Of a DNA stretch of 64,000 nucleotides, positions 46,806 through 59,843 are shown piece by piece (the first letter of the stretch is position 1; every line of letters starts with the position of its first letter). The position numbers and the translations under genes were made by a program. The DNA lies in contig OX578277.1 in NCBI GenBank assembly GCA_951217055.1, forward strand, positions 58,524,173-58,588,172. The letters are read 5' to 3'. The notes under the pieces are model-generated. The model was given only the letters and a program-made list of their open reading frames with translations. It was not told the DNA's origin and did no database searches. The stretch comes from Gerris lacustris. Taxonomy: Eukaryota; Arthropoda; Insecta; Hemiptera; Gerridae.

Positions 46806-47569
46806 TAGGCCAGTCAAATAGTACACTAAAAATCGATAAAATCGCTAACTAACGGCTAGTTCTGATTTTTTAATATGTTGTTAGCAGCACTACCATGAGT
46901 ATTATATCCAATTTTGCAGCTTCGAAAGACCTGTGATAGCTGCGTAGCACTCGAAAAACCACAAAATGTTTGCACTTTTTGCAGTTTTCTCACTATATTT
47001 CCTAAACTATGAGTTTTATTATGAAACATGTTCTATACGTTTTTAAAGTATAATACCACGATACAGCCCTCCAGCTTTGTCACGAAATATGTTCTATACG
47101 TATTTAAAGAAGGTTAAATTTGCTACAAGTTGAGGCCAGAATCATTTCTGTAGGTCCAATAGTTACCGCAAGATACAGCCGAAAGTGGGAATGTTTTTCC
47201 AAAAAAATGAAATTTTAAGATTTGGTCAACTTTTGACCCCGAAATCGGGGAAAATACTCATTTTACGGGTAAAGTCATAAGGAAAGATGTTGTAGCAAAT
47301 GTAATATGCTTTAATTTCACTACAGAACAATGTCTATAGGTGTGATAGTTTCCTCACAATTCTTAAAAATCCAACAAATGGAAGAACTGAATTTTTCGCA
47401 GATTTGCCCTGTTGAGTTCTCACGATGGTTTAAAGATAGCTTCAAAGGAAAATCCATGTTCATCCACAAGAAATATATTAATATATTTACAATGCAATTA
47501 TTTAACATTTTCATTCATTGATATATATTTACATGCATATTACAAAAGATATTGTTGGGTTGGAATATT

Positions 47570-47905
47570 TCATTTTGGCCGCTTCGAGGGTGGTTGGAAA
47601 TTGTCCGATTCTACTTCAGAAATCGGTACTGGATCGTTGACGTCGTCGTCCTTGTCTTCTCCTCCTTCGGCCATCTGAATTGCGGCGTCGTATTGGCAAG
47701 AGACGCAGGAACAAAATTTGCAAAGTGCCGAGCATTTGAGACCTGTTTTTAGGCAGGTACAGCCACCTCCTCTACAGCCTTTCTTTTACCCGCATGATAG
47801 CAATTTAAGAAGGGAGAGGGGTGCCACTTTGGTCATCATTGTTGTTGGAATGAGCCCCTGATCTCTCTTCTTCCATCCCCATTGAGTTGCGTCTTTTTCC
47901 ACCCC
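47570..47905 (-). pseudogene. Decayed C-terminus of a transposon protein with Cys-rich CXC-like module
   Basis: The minus-strand frame reads ATQWGWKKRDQGLIPTTMM, then APLSLLKLLSCG, one in-frame stop, then CRGGGCTCLKTGLKCSALCK and FCSCVSCQYD. It ends with an acidic tail and TGA at 47572-47570. Nine or more Cys spaced C.C....GLKC..LC..C...C resemble tesmin/TSO1-type CXC motifs. I believe W-G-W...AP..LL followed by such a Cys cluster occurs at the end of uncharacterised arthropod transposon proteins, but I cannot name the family. The upstream part is missing or unreadable. Confidence 0.5.
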
Positions 47906-47954
47906 TAACCACTTCTGATGGGTGGTAAGTTTGGTAGGAGCCTATATAGCTCCT

Positions 47955-48212
47955 TCTTTACTTGGTTACCCACCCTTTTGGATCTCGTCTTGCAATTTCA
48001 CCTTACCTTTTCTCTTCATTTCTTCTCTTTCCCCATTTCTTAACCCCATACAAAAGCCACACTGCTTTTGAACATCCCCAGTTAAGATTGTTAATTAATT
48101 TTTTAAAAAAATCAAAGTCAATAGTGTAAACAAACGGTGGGTAACCAAGTAAAATCTTGCCACATCCTACCTTCTTTAGTTGGTTACCCACTTTAGGGTG
48201 GATAACCAAGTA
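47955..48212. repeat. Four ACTTGGTTACCCAC words in alternating orientation
   Basis: The word or its complement occurs near 47961, 48137, 48178 and 48193. It lies inside the TAGGCCA element. Confidence 0.6.
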
Positions 48213-49515
48213 AAGTAGTACCTTTAAAAATTATCATTTGACCTTCACTGAGATGGCGGTCACAAATAAACAAACGATTAAACACATTTTTAGACGTTCT
48301 TCAGTAAACATATACGAAAACTCCACAAACAACATCATTATCTGTAAAAGAAGCAAAGCAGTTTAAGAAGTATTACATATTGGTATGTAATGCACGAATT
48401 ACAGGGGATGCTCATTTACTGGTGCTTAGGTCAATTTTAATTATATTACGCTATCCAATTCATTTATCATCGAATAAATAGGAAGCTCACAACAATAGGT
48501 TTAGAATTTAAGTGCTCCGGCCGCGCACACAATATTTTGTCAATGTCAAACACAAATATATACATACAGACATACACACACAGTAACACACACACACAGA
48601 TATACATCTGTTTTTTTTTACGGATTTGGTTTTAGAAAGGTCTAAAACGGATTTGTTTGTATTTATAGTCTCTCAGGTCTTTTTAAATGTTGGGCCGGTG
48701 CTAGGTTCCTAAACCTCTAACCCTCCCCCCCTTGTGGGCATCCATCCCATTAAAATAAATTTGACACGGCAAATTGCATGGTCATGATTGGACTGCGTTT
48801 ATGCTGCAATAATTGAATATTCGTTCCGTTACTTACTTTATCCCCCCCCCCCCCATCTCCGAAACACTCCCTCGATCTTACTACATCTTTCTAAAAGCGA
48901 TTTAAGACTTTTGGAAAAGTTTTAAAAGCCTTAGACGGACATTATGAAGGAGTTCAATATTTAAAAGCTTAAAAATATTAGTTTTTTCAATTTTGGAAAA
49001 TTTTAGCAATTTTTAAAGTTCAGTAAAACCAGTAGAAATTAGAGTAGAAATACTTTTAACTAGTGCATTTGAAAGGAAATTTTGTGCTCTTTAATTTAAA
49101 ATTGAACTATTTTGTCGACAGGACTAGCCGGTTTAAAGTTATAAGCGAAAAACCGAAAAATGTGCTAAAAATGCGTGGTTTTTATTCTACCAAAAGTTAT
49201 CCGCCCTGATTTAGAGGTCGCAAATTTGGATTTGACATCTCCTAATCATGCCTGAGGACACAAAAAATAAAATCATTTCCTGCATAAAACGCAAGGTGGA
49301 CCTCCCCTCGTGACTGGACCATCATAGTTTAGGTAGGAGATATAGTGAGAAAACCGCGAAAATTTCGTGGTTTTTCGAGTGCTACGCAGCTGGCACAGGT
49401 CTTTCGAAGCTGCAAAATTGGATGTAGGCTACTGGTAGTGCTCCTAACAACATATTAAAAAATCAGAACTAGTCGTTGGTTTGTGATTTTAAAGTACTAT
49501 ATGACTGGCCTATAA

Positions 49516-49683
49516 ATAAAAATAATTTATCATTTTTTTTTAAATTATAATAAAAAAATCAATTAGTTCAAAACTGTCACCCATCCAAGTACTGATCATG
49601 CCTAATACTGCTTCCTCCAGCAGGAGAGGTCACTTTAGTGGCCTCTGAAGTGAGGAAAAGTTCCGAGGTACCTCGTACCCGAT
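49516..49683 (-). mobile_element. 5S-derived repeat, copy C, 5' part
   Basis: It contains the 5S-like control region (49573-49614) and the first hairpin with one arm change (GAGGTCACT). The second hairpin has collapsed to CTCCAGCAGGAG. A T7 run follows the control region on the minus strand, as in copy A. Together with 46659-46805 it makes one full copy. Confidence 0.8.
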
Positions 49684-50081
49684 TTTTTTTTAATTTTTAA
49701 TATTTTTCACATACCTATTATGTTTTTCTTTATAAATGAATTTAACCATTAATTGTTATACATCTAATTTGCAGTTTAACAGTATACCTAATATATTTTT
49801 AATTAAAAAATAATTTAACCATTAATTTTTATATTTCCTACATATTTACTTTGCAGCAATTATTTAGATAATGCATTTTGTTGAACAGTATAATATATTT
49901 TTTATTAAAAATATTATTACACCAAAAATTAAATCTTCTCACATAAAAATGTTGACGGTAAAAGTGGTGTTAGTTCACCACTAGAATGCGTTTGTTTGAA
50001 GTATTGTTCCTAAATGAATTCGCTTAGCTCATGCTACAAACAACAAAACTTCAAACTGCTCTCCTGAAAAATGAACAAAGA

Positions 50082-50375
50082 TGGCGGCCATATGTTGAAG
50101 TGATAGTACCTTTAATTTTCTTCTATAGCTACCATTAGTCTTTGTACCAAATTTCAGATCTGTATGTGTACTGAAAGCTAAGATGTAAGTGTGTGATTAA
50201 ATCCAAGATGGTGGCTATAATTCAATTTGGCGGCCATATGTTGAAGTGAAAGTACCTTTAATTTTCTTTTTTAGCTACCATAAGTCTATGTACCAAAATT
50301 CAAATCTCTGCCAATGGGAATTAGGAGAATTAGTAATCAGTCAGTCAGTCACTGTCACTCTTAGTTTTATATAAT
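50082..50375 (+). repeat. Tandem duplication, period about 146 bases
   Basis: TGGCGGCCATATGTTGAAGT starts both units (50082 and 50228), and each continues with AGTACCTTTAATTTTCTT. The array ends CAGTCAGTCAGTCACTGTC then a TATATAATATAGATTA tail, the style of a non-LTR element or SINE 3' end. Confidence 0.6.
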
Positions 50376-50489
50376 ATAGATTATTGAAAGGCGTCTTAAA
50401 TTCGATTTATTATTTTTTATTAAATAGATTCTAAAAATTTGATGGCGTCTTATATTCGATGTAATACGTTTTAAAAATGAAATAACTCA

Positions 50490-50865
50490 AAAATGTTTCT
50501 TTCTCACACAAAGAGAGAGTACTGTGATAGCGCGAAAATTCGATTTTGATGGATTTACATGTTTTGAGGTCCTCTAAATTAAAAAAATTGATTTTTAAAA
50601 ATGTCAGCCCATCATCTGTGCAGACGCATATCGGCCAACTAATGGGCTGATTATAATGAAATTTGGCACACATGTTCAGAAACATCATACTCCGAGGCGA
50701 AATTGAGAAATGAATTTTAGCTCCAAATTAAGGGGAGCTACCCCTGTTTCCGATATATTGATGAAAATAAATCTGTTTTTGCTAAAAATCGAAAATAAAA
50801 AGTATCTGGGACTGAGATTATATGAGAAAGTTAGTATGAGTTGTCTTGGACTTATTTTTATTTAA
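50490..50865 (+). repeat. Interspersed repeat family C, copy 3
   Basis: AATGAAATTTGGCACACATG and CTCCGAGGCGAAATTGAGAA match the copy at 22890-22950. The 3' block ending ATATGAGAAAGTTAGTATGA is shared with the inverted copy at 14585. Confidence 0.6.
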
Positions 50866-50869
50866 TTGC

Positions 50870-53800
50870 AACCTGTAGGAACTGCGATTTAAAAAATGAA
50901 AAAATTACATCAAGCATACGTTCACCTCCGCGTTCGTGGCAGTCAGTAACCTGGTCTTAGAAATTCACAGACGTCCCCTATTAAGGTCTATTTATACAGG
51001 ACCCAGGCCGGGAAATTACCGAGGCTTGGCTGAGCCTGCAACGAGTCGTTTAAAACTCAGTGAGATGTGTTATCTATAGAATCATTCTCAGATTTCCGCC
51101 TGATTATCTGTAGAGGCTCAGCCACTATATTGCTTTGCTACCAATTTTATTTACTTGGTCCGTTCCCGACTTTACCTTTCAAATTCCCCCCTTAAGATTT
51201 TTGTCAGTATGTCACTTTCTTCCTACTTCATCTTAAACACTCATTATTGTTGATGCTGCAGAGACATGGCGACGTTCAAAGATCGGGCTGTGTTTTCGGA
51301 AGGTCTCTTCATTGCTTTCCCCGTTTTTGTAATAACATTTTAGATGTTTTCACGTAGCTCAATAATAATGTTTTCATTAAATCAAAAAACAAAAAATTAT
51401 CATCTAATTGCAATCGCAATATTAAGGCCGAAAAAAGGCAGAAATCGAGCCCAGCCCCAATTACTGCCTATAATTCAAAAATTGGCTTCTCTGAAGGACA
51501 TGGGGAGGTGAAAAAAAATTGTTAGGAATTATGAACCAGGTTCCTCCTCAGACATAAAGCAATTTTTCTAAATTCGAATCCTAAGGGGAGGCTGTGAATA
51601 AAAGGATAATCAAGCCCTTTAAAGGGTAAATCCTCAAAAAAATCGACTTAGTGAGGGGAAGTTAAAATTGTAGCAGACTCTCTTAAGAAGTAAGCACCAC
51701 TGAAAAGGAATTTTTAAAATTCAAACCTAGGTTGGTGTCTTTATACAAGTGAAATAATCCCCATGAATAGTACATCAACTATTCTGAGAATGGTCATCTT
51801 GTTTTGCTTTCTCAATAAAAAATATGACTGGATAGTTATCAGATTCATTCCTTATCAACTATTTTTAGCCAGGTATAACGATGTTTATCCTTTGGTCATC
51901 TTGCTAGCATGATAACAATCACTTATTACAAGGAAACAGAATTGATTCAAGTGTTAACCTCTCTGCTTTATTTTATTAAATGTACAATGGCCAAGTTCAA
52001 GCATTAACATACTTGTTAATAGTGATCGAATCCTATGTTTCATTGTTAATGTTGATTAATAAGTTAGATAATCTTAAAAGTTATCAATATTTAGATAGAT
52101 ATGGAACCTTTTTTTCAATTGTTATTTGTTTGTGTATGAAGAACTAACTATATTTCTTAGCAGAGCCATATCATGACATGGTATTTTAGTTCATTCTAAT
52201 AGATGCATGAATATTGTTATTTATAATATACGCAAGGGGTTTAGACATAGAAAAAGATGATCAAATAAATATAAACATAATTTTATTCAAGTTTAATACA
52301 ATAAAGCTATAGTTTTTCTTTTTATTTTCAAGATTGCTTGCTAATGAAAAGATAATATAGTATGAATTATATTATCTAATATTACAAAACAAAACATTGG
52401 TGGGATATTATTTTACTAGGAAAATTATTGGATATGCTATAATAGAAATAAGAATTGAAATTAGTTACTTTCATGTATACATTATCAGACTTTCATGTAA
52501 ATAATATGGATTAATAGAAAAAATATAACTTTCCTAATGACAATTAAATGAACTGAAAAATAATATTATTACATAGTAAAAAAATAAATACAAAATAATA
52601 ACAAGTTATTGAGTAAGATAAAATTAGCCTAATAGATATATACTTTTTAAATAACTATCCTATCCTAATTTATTAAACTCCCAGGACATCACAAAGTAGA
52701 ATGTTGCAATCCATAAGTCACATAAATTAAACAAAAACAGATTTCATAACAATTTATAAGTAGAACTTTTTTAAAAAGTCAAAGTAACTTAAAATTTTGA
52801 AAAATCCTTACATAGGAGTAACCAATTACCAAAACATTACAAAAACACCAAAGTTTTAAGGGTAGATTATTTAACTAAGACACATTTTTTGATTCGATGA
52901 TAGATTATCATATACTAATACATCATATTTTTTATCAATATGTTTTGGCAGGGCAGTCAACCCCTATTATAAAAATTATAACATAGTTATAAGGAAATTA
53001 AAAATAATTGGCAATAAGTAATAAACAATACAAGTAGTAATAAAAAAAAAAATGAAATTATAAATGAAATATCCATCCTAAAAGTATCAAAAACATGCTT
53101 ATTAGGGGCAAAACAAAGTATAATACAAATTAAAATAATTGGAATTAAACAAAGAAATGAAATAAGTCTTTAAATGTTTTGTGGCTTTCAAAAAAAGTAA
53201 ATTTAATACATATATATTAGGTAATTAACTAAAAGTGAGATTATGAAAGACGGTGGGGAAGTACAACCTAATACACAACACAACTCATACTTCACTCTTA
53301 ATTTTGAAAACCAATATTTAGTTTGGTTGACCTTTGTTTTACAAATGGAATGTATATATACTGAGTGTAAATTATTTTATAGCAAACAGTAAGTTTTATT
53401 AGTAGTATTATAGTCAAACCTCACTATAAAAAGAAGACTGGTTTGAGCCAATTTATTTACAAAATGTTTATTACAATTAAAAGTCGCCAGTGAACAGATG
53501 ATTACCAATTTAAATAATCTCTTCTAGATATTGTTATTGTTGTTCAACTATAAACTGGTTAATTTTACACTGAGTCAAATCTAGTTTTATTCAATTAAAA
53601 AAGTTTTAGATCTCAGTGCAAACCACTAAGTAAGTTAACATTTTAAATATTAACCTTACTCTGAGCCTTATACATTTAATTCATTGTTTTAATCTGTTTT
53701 ACCTAAAAGTAATACAACTTAAATTTACATACTTACCACGTATCATAAAGAACAACCACATATATTTTTGATTTTTTTTTTCCTTTACTCCAAAATCAAA

Positions 53801-54554
53801 ATCTACAAGGGGTAATAAAAAATGTTTTTTTTTAGATAACCTTAATAAACATAACATTAACAATATTCTAAAAAAAAAACAATCACTGATACATTTACTG
53901 AATTTTCATGTACTTGTCACAGCCTAGCTTAAAATAAATGAAAAGAAAAAAAAAAAATAATAATAATAAAATTAATATTATACCAACGATTCTAATCTAT
54001 ATCTCACTATACATTTGGATATAACTAAATGACTTGTTTTACCCATAATAATATATATTATATTATATTATATAAGTGTGTGCTTTGAAGAAAATTTACT
54101 GAATTTTAGATATTTGACTCATAATTTATTGTACTATTATATATAATGTTTATTTCTGTTTATTAATCGAATATCCACTAAAATAGTTTTGTTTTCATAT
54201 TGGATTTTTTTTTTTCTTTTATTTAACAATTATTTTCTTATATTGGTGCTGAATAATTGCCCCTATGCAAATTTTATAACTATTCAAGAATAACTCCCTA
54301 AATAGTTAAAAACTGTTCAATAAAGATAACAAAAAAAATATAAATAAAGACATGTTTACGGCAGGACCAACAGGAATAGAATCCAGCTCATAGGAACAAA
54401 GTTAGAATTTTTATTGCATAATGCACATAAAAGTGATGCTTAAAATAGCAAATTCAAAAGAGAAGAAAAAAATGTAGCAAAAAGTATAATTATTTAAATG
54501 AATGTTAAATCAAATGATTGGATGTTTTGACTGAGATTTTGTGTTACCACTTCG
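50870..54554. other. AT-rich intergenic DNA downstream of syntenin
   Basis: There is no coding frame, RNA gene or repeat shared with the rest of the window. From about 51700 on it is unusually free of recognisable transposons compared with the rest. Confidence 0.5.
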
Positions 54555-55071
54555 TAATTATGACTAGAGAAGTTAACAGAAAGTAGCAACAATATTGTCA
54601 CCACAATTTTATATTATAATTAACAAACATGTTTCGACAATTTATATCATCGTCAGTGTTAAGTGTTAACATATTTAATTTAAAGTAAGATCTCTACTAG
54701 CTTAATTTTTCACAAGCCTTTGAAGACTTGAACTCACAGTACAAGGTGGGGCTACGTCTGTGTAAGACGGATTAAGGAGGGAACCAAAGGTAAGGAGGTA
54801 TGAAGTTCAAAGGTGGAACTTCATACCTCCTTACCTTTGGTTCCCTCCTTAATCCGTCTTACACAGACGACGTAGCCCCACCTTGTACTGTGAGTTTAAG
54901 TCTTCAAAGGCTTGTGAAAAATTAAGCTAGTAGAGATCTTACTTTAAATTAAATATGTTAAAACTTAACACTGACGATAATATAAAATGTTGAAACGTGT
55001 ACGTTAATTATTATACAAAATTGTGGTGACAATATTGTAGCTACTTTCTAATAACCTCACTAATCATAATT
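54555..55071. mobile_element. Near-perfect 517-bp palindrome
   Basis: Arms 54555-54808 and 54816-55071 are reverse complements with a 7-base loop (AAAGGTG). The only sizeable difference near the middle is a 3-base indel at ACGTCTGTG versus the right arm, and the outer thirds differ at scattered bases. Each arm carries CATCGTCAGTGTTAA..., whose complement TTAACACTGACGATRATAT plus TTGWMGAAACRTGT is the type of word found at Penelope-like element ends. It lies about 600 bases past the syntenin stop. Confidence 0.85.
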
Positions 55072-55532
55072 ATAATAGAATGAAATCTTAAATATTTTAA
55101 ATTTTAAAAATAAATGCCGCTTTATCTTGATTTAAATCATTTGTACATGTTCATTTATTTATTTATTTCAAATTAATATAAAGTTCATTTTCTTCATAAT
55201 AATATAAATAATTAACAGATTATAATATTTTTATCTTTTGCTGCATGCATTCGTTAAGAATTTTCCTTTTACAAAAACCTCTTCATCTTAATTTATTTAT
55301 CATTTTAATAATTTGTTCATTTCTTTAATCTTGCTAAAGTAGATATTATGGTGTATTAAGCAAAATAAAAGACCAAACCAAATTAAAATATTATTTTTTA
55401 ATTCATTTTAACTGAGCAATAAATATTTCTCAAAATTAAAAAGAATCAAAAATCAAGAAAATGTTTTGCATTTCTCGATTATATCATTAGTACGTTATCA
55501 ATATAATGACTTATTATAATACAATTTAACCT

Positions 55533-55550
55533 TTTATTTGTTATTTTATT
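55533..55550 (-). promoter_or_regulatory. Syntenin polyadenylation signals
   Basis: Two AATAAA motifs on the minus strand (55550-55545 and 55538-55533), about 140-155 bases after the stop codon. Confidence 0.45.
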
Positions 55551-55686
55551 TAATGTAGACCATCAGGCTATGAAATTGTCAGATATTAAACATTTTAAAT
55601 AAATAAGAAGTCATTTAAAATGAAATCTTGTTAGCAGATGTTTAAATAAACAAATGATAATCAGGAATGGGTAACGCTGGATTGGT

Positions 55687-55741
55687 TCAGATGTCTGGAA
55701 CAGAGTGGCTCATCAAGTTCTTTATTAGACTGTTTGACATC
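55687..55741 (-). CDS. Sdcbp: Syntenin last exon
   Basis: The acceptor GTTTTAG precedes 55741. The first G completes a Lys codon, then MSNSLIKNLMSHSVPDI and TGA (55689-55687). Confidence 0.9.
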
Positions 55742-58700
55742 CTAAAACATAACAAATGTTATTACAATGGGCTAATACCATCTAAATTTTATTAACATCT
55801 GACGAGTTGCTTTTAAGATATATTGGCTTCAAAAATTGAGCGACAGATCGACATGAAACCAAAACTTAATAATTCCTGGTATCTGAAACGGAATTTTTAA
55901 AATCGGAGGCGCCAGGTAAGCTGGGAAGCAAAGAGTTTTTGTTGTAAGAAATAAGTTTTTGCTTCCGAGCTTACCGAAGGTAACAGAATCTAAGCGATCA
56001 ATCTGGAGAACGAACATGTCCTTGGTGCTGTATATGTCTGTTGTTCAATTTCTGTTGTTTGCGAACTAACACATCTTAAAAACTACTGGTCCGATTTTGC
56101 TGAAACTTGGATGGTATAGTATAGGTTATAATTATCCAATTGTTGGTACCTTATAAGTTTCAACCTTCTGCCCACCCTTTGTTTCTCTTGCACAAGCGCA
56201 CATTTATTTATATCTATATCTTCAAAGTACTCATCTGATTGTTATGAAATTTGGATTGTTCGTAGAAAGTAGCCCACAGGTAACCCTAGATTATTATTTA
56301 AAGCATTTCGTTTTTTAAAAAAAATAAATCAATTAAATAAGTTAGATTACGAGAAATTCAATATTGAAGTTTCGTAAAAAACTAAAAGATGTTTTACTTA
56401 AAACTGTGATTTTGGAGTTACGTCACTAATGTTCTCAGCAGGCGATATATAAATATACTATCTATTTTAAACATTAAAAAAATATATATAGTAAATTCAA
56501 GTGGAAAAATTGAGAACCTGTTAAATGATGGAAAAAAAAACAACTAAAATTCCTCTTAAAACTATTACTTGACTATTCACTATAAATTAAAAAACTATTA
56601 AAGGTTAGAGAAATTGAAAAAAGCACTCACTTGCTGGTAATAAGTTCATAATTGTAGGTGGGAATAATAGTGACAGTCATAGGAGAAGGCGCCCTGTCTA
56701 TAACTGCAGTGATTTCTTTATCTTTTAAACCGACAACATTCTGACCATCAATCTCAAGAAGAACATGCTGAGTAAGAAGTCCATTACGAGTTGCACTGGA
56801 GTCTTTAACAAGTGTTGTTATTTCTCCTTTCTTGAACTGGAATCCAACACGTCCAGCTGAATCTTTGTGCAGAGTGATGTTACGCTCAAAAGGCCTGCAA
56901 AGAATACAAATATTAACATAACTTTTGCAGTTTTAACATAACATTGCCGTGTGCAAAAACACGGTATTACATTGCTGATTAACATAACTACAATATAAAT
57001 CAAATTATAATTATTATTAACTACGGGAAACAGACAGTGAAAAATACACTCCAATCTAATAATTATAATTTGATTTAAATTAAAATTTAACTTTCCGTAG
57101 TATGAAAACTACCAAAAACTTAAAAATTGAATAACTACAATATATAAAATTTCAATAAGTATAGTTCTTATTACAATAATGATAATAATCAAAAATCTTG
57201 GAATAACAATCAATAATAACTAACCTGTCCCTAATTATGACAGAAATATTGTTAACATCCGATTTCTTAAAGAGTTTGTGTACTTGATCCATAGTAAATC
57301 CAGCTACAGACATGCCATTGATCTGTAAGATTTGATCTCCAAAGCGAACTCCAGCCATTGATGCAGGTGAATCTTTCGCGACTAGGCAGACAAAAACTCC
57401 ACTCGATACCGATGAAACACGAATACCAACTTTACCATCATTGTCCTTGCAAAGTATCAACTAAACCAAATTCATAAATTTGTCATTAAGTATTTTTTTT
57501 CAGTATCAAAAAAACAAAATACATTCTTTCCTTAATATTTAATGTGTATCAATTATATAAATAAATTATGAAAGGTACTTCTAATTATTATTAGAAGTTA
57601 TCTTAACTTTTAAAATTCGTAGGATAAAACAGGATAAATAATTATATTGTAAACTGTAGGTACATTAGTGTATGTAATGACATTTTAGCAAGATTGATAA
57701 AAGCAGTTAACATATTATGATTGAAAGAGAATAGAAACTATACATAATATACTTTCAAATATAAAACTTTATTTCAGACATTTAATATCTGAATTCTAAT
57801 GTTTGCAAGAAATAAGAATGATTAATGTATTCCTGTTATTAAAATAAAATTACTTTCAAACTTGAATAAGTTAAATTCTAAAACATAATTTTATTTTTTA
57901 TTAATAAATTATTAATGTATTATATTTAGGCCAATATATAAATTCATTCTAGCTTACATTAATTTGGGTAAAATATTGTTTTTTCTTTTTTTTTTAGGAT
58001 TGTTTTGTAAGAGGAGCATGAAACTAAGTTTGCGACCTCAAAAGCCCTGGGGACAACTTTTGGTAGGCGAAAAACTTTGAAATGTTGGCACTTTTTTCTG
58101 TTATTTGAATATAACTCAAACGACATTGAAATCAAAATATTGTAGTCTCTTCGAAATGAAATTAGACAAAATTCCCAACAAAATGCACTAGTCAAACTTA
58201 ATTTTATGTTATCCTAACCCATTTCTACATCTGGACTAAAGTGCACCAAAGTCAGCAAAAACTGCTCTGGCACTTCGTGCTCAAACGCCCCACCAATTGA
58301 AATCGAAGAGGACTTTGACGGGATGTCACAGAGGCGGGAGATGTGACATACATAGATATACATATCAGCAATATAACATCATAAAAATATATAATGGGCA
58401 CCATAAACAATCATAAAAATGTCAAAATGAGTAAAATCCTGCATTTTACAAAATTTTGTCAAACTTCAAAGTCCTGTAGAAATGGGTTAGGATAACATAA
58501 AATTAAGTTTGACTACTACATTTTGTAGGGAATTTTGTCTACTTTCATTTTGGAGAGAATACAAATTTCTGATTTCGATGTCGTTAATGAGTTATATTAA
58601 AAAACCTGAAAAAAGTGTGAAAATATCGAGGTTTTTCGCCTACCAAAAGTTGTCCCCAGGGCTTTCGAGGTCACAAACTTGGTTTTATGCTCCTCTTTCT

Positions 58701-59812
58701 ACACAAAACAATCCTAAAAAAAAAATCTTTTACCCTAATTAATGTAAGCTGGACCCCTCTCAGGCTACCTATATATTGGCCTAATTATTATTGAATAATT
58801 TTTAGTAATAATAAAAAAAAGCTCACCTCTCGAATGCCGTTAGAAACATGGGCCCTCCTAAGTCCAACAGTCTGATCAGATAAAGGAGCAATCATATTGT
58901 TAAACACTGGTCTGGCAAGTTGCTAGTAATAAAGTATAATACCAAATATTTCTATTAAAAAGCATGCAATCTAATAAAACTAAATAATAGCCTTAAAAAA
59001 TAAAAATAAATAAATAATAGAGAGAAAAAATTCATGCACAGTACATTGTATGAAATAATGTATATTTTTTTTTTTCTTTTTTGAATTTGCTACAATTGAT
59101 GAATTAAAGGAAAAAACATATCTAAATAATTTGGGTCGAGGGATAATTTGTGTAATAAAAAGCAATTTTAAGCCAACTTAAATTATTTAAACTTGGCTTC
59201 TTTGATTTTAAAACTATAAATGACGTATGTTAGTAAGTGCCTGATTATTTAAAATTTAAATAAAACAAAGCAAAAAAAGGTATAATCTAGAAAAAAATTG
59301 ATGTGGTCAAGTGTATAATTTTAATGATACATGGAATTAATAGATAGTTTTTTTAAATATAAAATGAAAATAATTTTAAGGAATAAAACTGTTAAACACC
59401 CGTAAAATATTATTTTTAAAGAAAAAAAACGAGTTTCATAAAACAGCCTATTTTAACGAAAAACGTAGATCAAAATGTATTCTGACTAACCTAAATTTGG
59501 TTAATAGGTGTTCAAAAACATTTAACAAGTAAAACCCAATTTTAAAAATATATATATTGGTATTTTAAATTAAACTAAAAAAATAATATATGTAGATTCT
59601 TAAAATCATAGTAAAAACTATAAAAATAAGACTAAACATTTGCAAGTATGTAAGTTCTCTTTTGCTACCTCATCAGCCCTGTAATAACTTAAATATTTTA
59701 CTAGATCTCCTTAGAAAACATTTTTATTTTACACACCAAATGCTATTTAAAAAAAAAATGATATTTCACTTCAAAAAAGGATTTTATGCAGAACAGTGTA
59801 AATTAAATGTTT

Positions 59813-59843
<31 letters not shown>

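Larger units (their letters stand above)
46806..49512 (-). mobile_element. TAGGCCA-ended transposon, 2707 bp, inserted in a 5S-derived repeat
   Basis: TAGGCCAGTCAAATAGTAC and, inverted at the right, TAGGCCAGTCATATAGTAC start inverted ends of about 200 bases (46806-47010 and 49310-49512). TAA flanks both ends (46803-46805 and 49513-49515), consistent with a 3-bp duplication. The host repeat is continuous if the element is removed. A decayed Cys-rich coding fragment sits at 47570-47905 on the minus strand. A related short element with the same TAGGCCA ends lies at 57927-58783. A 3-bp AT-rich duplication would fit PIF/Harbinger, but no Harbinger transposase is seen. Confidence 0.8.

Noticed and set aside
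57959..58742. Two similar frames on opposite strands (57959-58195 and 58509-58742)
   Set aside because: They are the two arms of one foldback element read in opposite directions, not a gene pair.
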